A program made the translations under genes and the position numbers. Shown in pieces: positions 58,399 to 60,000 of a DNA stretch of 60,000 nucleotides (its first letter is position 1; every line of letters starts with the position of its first letter). Source of the stretch: Bolinopsis microptera (Eukaryota > Ctenophora > Tentaculata > Lobata > Bolinopsidae); contig NC_087080.1 of the NCBI RefSeq assembly GCF_026151205.1, forward strand, positions 8,275,720 to 8,335,719, given 5' to 3'. The notes below the pieces were generated by a model, which worked only from the letters and a program-made list of their open reading frames with translations, did not search any database and was not told the origin of the DNA.

Positions 58399-59307
58399 TC
58401 ATGGTGTCTTCTTAACCCGGCTACAGACCTTCCCGTTACGGATGTAGTGGTCGAGATGAGTCTGTTCAGCCCTCTTCTTCTTCAGGTCAGTTACCACGTT
58501 CTTCCTTGCTGCACGCTCTTCACTGGATCTATCAGGACAGATCCATACATTTTTGTGTGCATCAGCCATCTTCAGTCTCCCTGTTTTCATCAGAATCTGA
58601 TGAACTGCTGTTGAGCTTGGGACGGTGATCTTGACTGGTCGGATAGCCGTACCTGGCCTCTTCCAGCCGACTCTAGTCGCTTCAAAATGAGGTTTCTCCC
58701 CGATCTCCTCCAATAGTGCGGTTACCAGAGCTGGTAGCTGTTCTTCATCCTCTTCTTTCAGACCAAACACTATCAGATTCTTGCTCCTGTCCTCCTCTGC
58801 AGCCACACTCTTCATTACATTCTTCAGAATTTTGCTGTTGCAGACCGCGCCACTTGTGCTGTTCTTTTGTACAGCTGCACTGTAGCTCTTAATTCCTGTC
58901 TCCACCGTTGTTTGTACTGTCTCTTCAACTGACGTCTTAAACAACTGTAGTTGTTCGTCCTTCTGCACTAGCAACTGGTCCTGCAACCTGACCATCTTTT
59001 CCTTGTCTGCTAGTGCTTCCGTCTTGAGGCACTCAACGATTTCCATCATAGCGCTCATCTGACTACTCTGCCGTCGTACGAGGTCTGCTGCTTGCATAAC
59101 CCAGTTTGCCATATACCTTTTATAGATAGACGGAGACATGAGTATTTCCTGGTCCATATTTCCACGAATTTCGAAGTTTTCTAATTTCAGTTCTCTTGCC
59201 ATCGAAGTGAACCATCTTTCAGCACAGCCCTCTACATCTTCCTTTTCTTCGTAGTTGAAATCCTTGATTTTCTTCTGAGATCGGGTCAAATTCAGATCAT
59301 CCTCCAT
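58399..59307 (-). CDS. LINE ORF1-type protein (coiled coil plus RRM-like domain), copy 2
   Basis: An intact frame of 302 codons from the ATG at 59307 (MEDDLNLTRSQKKIKD). It has an N-terminal acidic region, a coiled coil (CLKTEALADKEKMVRLQDQL), then the RRM-like part starting EEDRSKNLIVFGLKEEDEEQ, with IRPVKITVPSS and VWICPDRSSEERAARKNVV. It is a diverged homologue of the ORF at 46794-47750: EEDRSK.LI.FGL and PDRS....A.+K are shared. ORF2 is absent on both sides. Confidence 0.82.
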   Translation of the reverse strand: MEDDLNLTRSQKKIKDFNYEEKEDVEGCAERWFTSMARELKLENFEIRGNMDQEILMSPSIYKRYMANWVMQAADLVRRQSSQMSAMMEIVECLKTEALADKEKMVRLQDQLLVQKDEQLQLFKTSVEETVQTTVETGIKSYSAAVQKNSTSGAVCNSKILKNVMKSVAAEEDRSKNLIVFGLKEEDEEQLPALVTALLEEIGEKPHFEATRVGWKRPGTAIRPVKITVPSSTAVHQILMKTGRLKMADAHKNVWICPDRSSEERAARKNVVTDLKKKRAEQTHLDHYIRNGKVCSRVKKTP

Positions 59308-60000
59308 GGTGTACTTGTATAATAATGTACAATTACACACGCAAAGGCTAACTACGCGGTAACAGCAAACTGAACTTATCGCTAAGTTACAAAAGATAAG
59401 GGAGCTCGATAATTGCAACGTAAGCTACACACACTACACACAAATCTAAATGTCTAAATTGGGTTCAGTTGTCTGGTAGCCTAGATGTGTCATAAATTTA
59501 CGCTTAAGTGGCAACTGGGCGTTGAAGAGAAAGGTGAGCTAAGACGGCGTGTAAGTAGTCGCTATGTTACACCAGTCTGGTCCAGCTCCTCTGACACTAT
59601 TAGTATTAAGCGTTTTGTGCGGTTTGTGAAGTAGACAATAGTGGATATGTGTTGGTTGTCGAATTGGTGTACCGTTATTGTGTTAGTAAAGATAGAACTA
59701 GAATTACATACGTCAACACAGAATATCACTCTACAATGTATCCTAAGACGATTCCTGATCTTTTGGCTGGCCCTCCTCATTTAACCCTCAATCACGTTTC
59801 CGATCATTCGGCTGAGTTAACCGAGGAAACATTACACAGATGTGTAATTTCGCATAGATCTAATGGATCCTTAGCTACATCCTAGACAGTGAAATGACAT
59901 AATTTTGTTACAATCGCAGTAGCACAAAGGCTGTTTGTATATAATTATAAGAGTTTGAGGTGCCTGATGTACACTAAAACACACTACACACTTGACACTA
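59308..60000. other. 5' flank of the ORF1 element, nothing else recognised
   Basis: A plus-strand open frame at 59649-59885 (with PKTIPDLLAGPPHLTLNHVS) lacks a known domain and splice support, so I left it uncalled. Confidence 0.4.

Noticed and set aside
59649-59885. Possible exon with PKTIPDLLAGPPHLTLNHVS
   Set aside because: No domain, no splice partners in the window; composition alone is not enough.

Overview
The window looks like nuclear DNA of a multicellular invertebrate animal. Genes are split by GT-AG introns, the sequence is AT-rich, simple repeats and minisatellites are abundant, and there are degraded non-LTR retrotransposons, many small inverted-repeat DNA elements, and TTAGGG-type telomere-like motifs. 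A cnidarian or another marine invertebrate would fit, but the sequence alone does not settle the taxon. Nothing prokaryotic was seen: no operons, no CRISPR array, no recognisable tRNA or rRNA.

The main gene is a ZIP (SLC39, LIV-1-like) metal transporter on the + strand. I assembled it by eye from 14 shared coding exons (7554-26732) and two alternative last exons (32146-32304 and 34213-34368). Every splice junction keeps the reading frame. The product is about 597 or 596 residues: signal peptide, Asp-Asp-His repeat, Cys-rich ectodomain and eight membrane segments with the HNxxDG and HExPHE metal-site motifs. Both last exons encode a full TM8 and a His-containing tail, so the two isoforms would differ in the last helix. 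The introns hold five tandem arrays, a 171-bp satellite arranged as two inverted arms around a polypyrimidine core, and several small DNA elements. Intron 9 also contains a complete intronless cathepsin-L-like protease gene (14931-16076, + strand) with its own TATA box.

From 34.9 kb to about 52.3 kb the sequence is mostly nested transposable elements. They include a LINE reverse-transcriptase fragment (34938-35537), long inverted repeats, two elements flanked by TTAA, a composite fold-back region (40.5-42.5 kb) and a minus-strand LINE (about 43.5-48.7 kb). That LINE carries a PHD finger, an endonuclease and a reverse transcriptase. Its endonuclease is split by an ORF1-only LINE-like insertion, and its reverse transcriptase is split by a 374-bp inverted-repeat element with a 9-bp target duplication. 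A second ORF1-only copy lies at 58.4-59.3 kb, with its 3' side next to a 0.3-kb TCAGGG/TTAGGG array.

At 53.4-56.4 kb there are exons of a proline/glutamine-rich YPPQQG-repeat protein. Its candidate last exon is the tail of a MULE-type transposase. The first 7.5 kb holds a degraded LINE, itself split by an insertion, and fold-back repeats.
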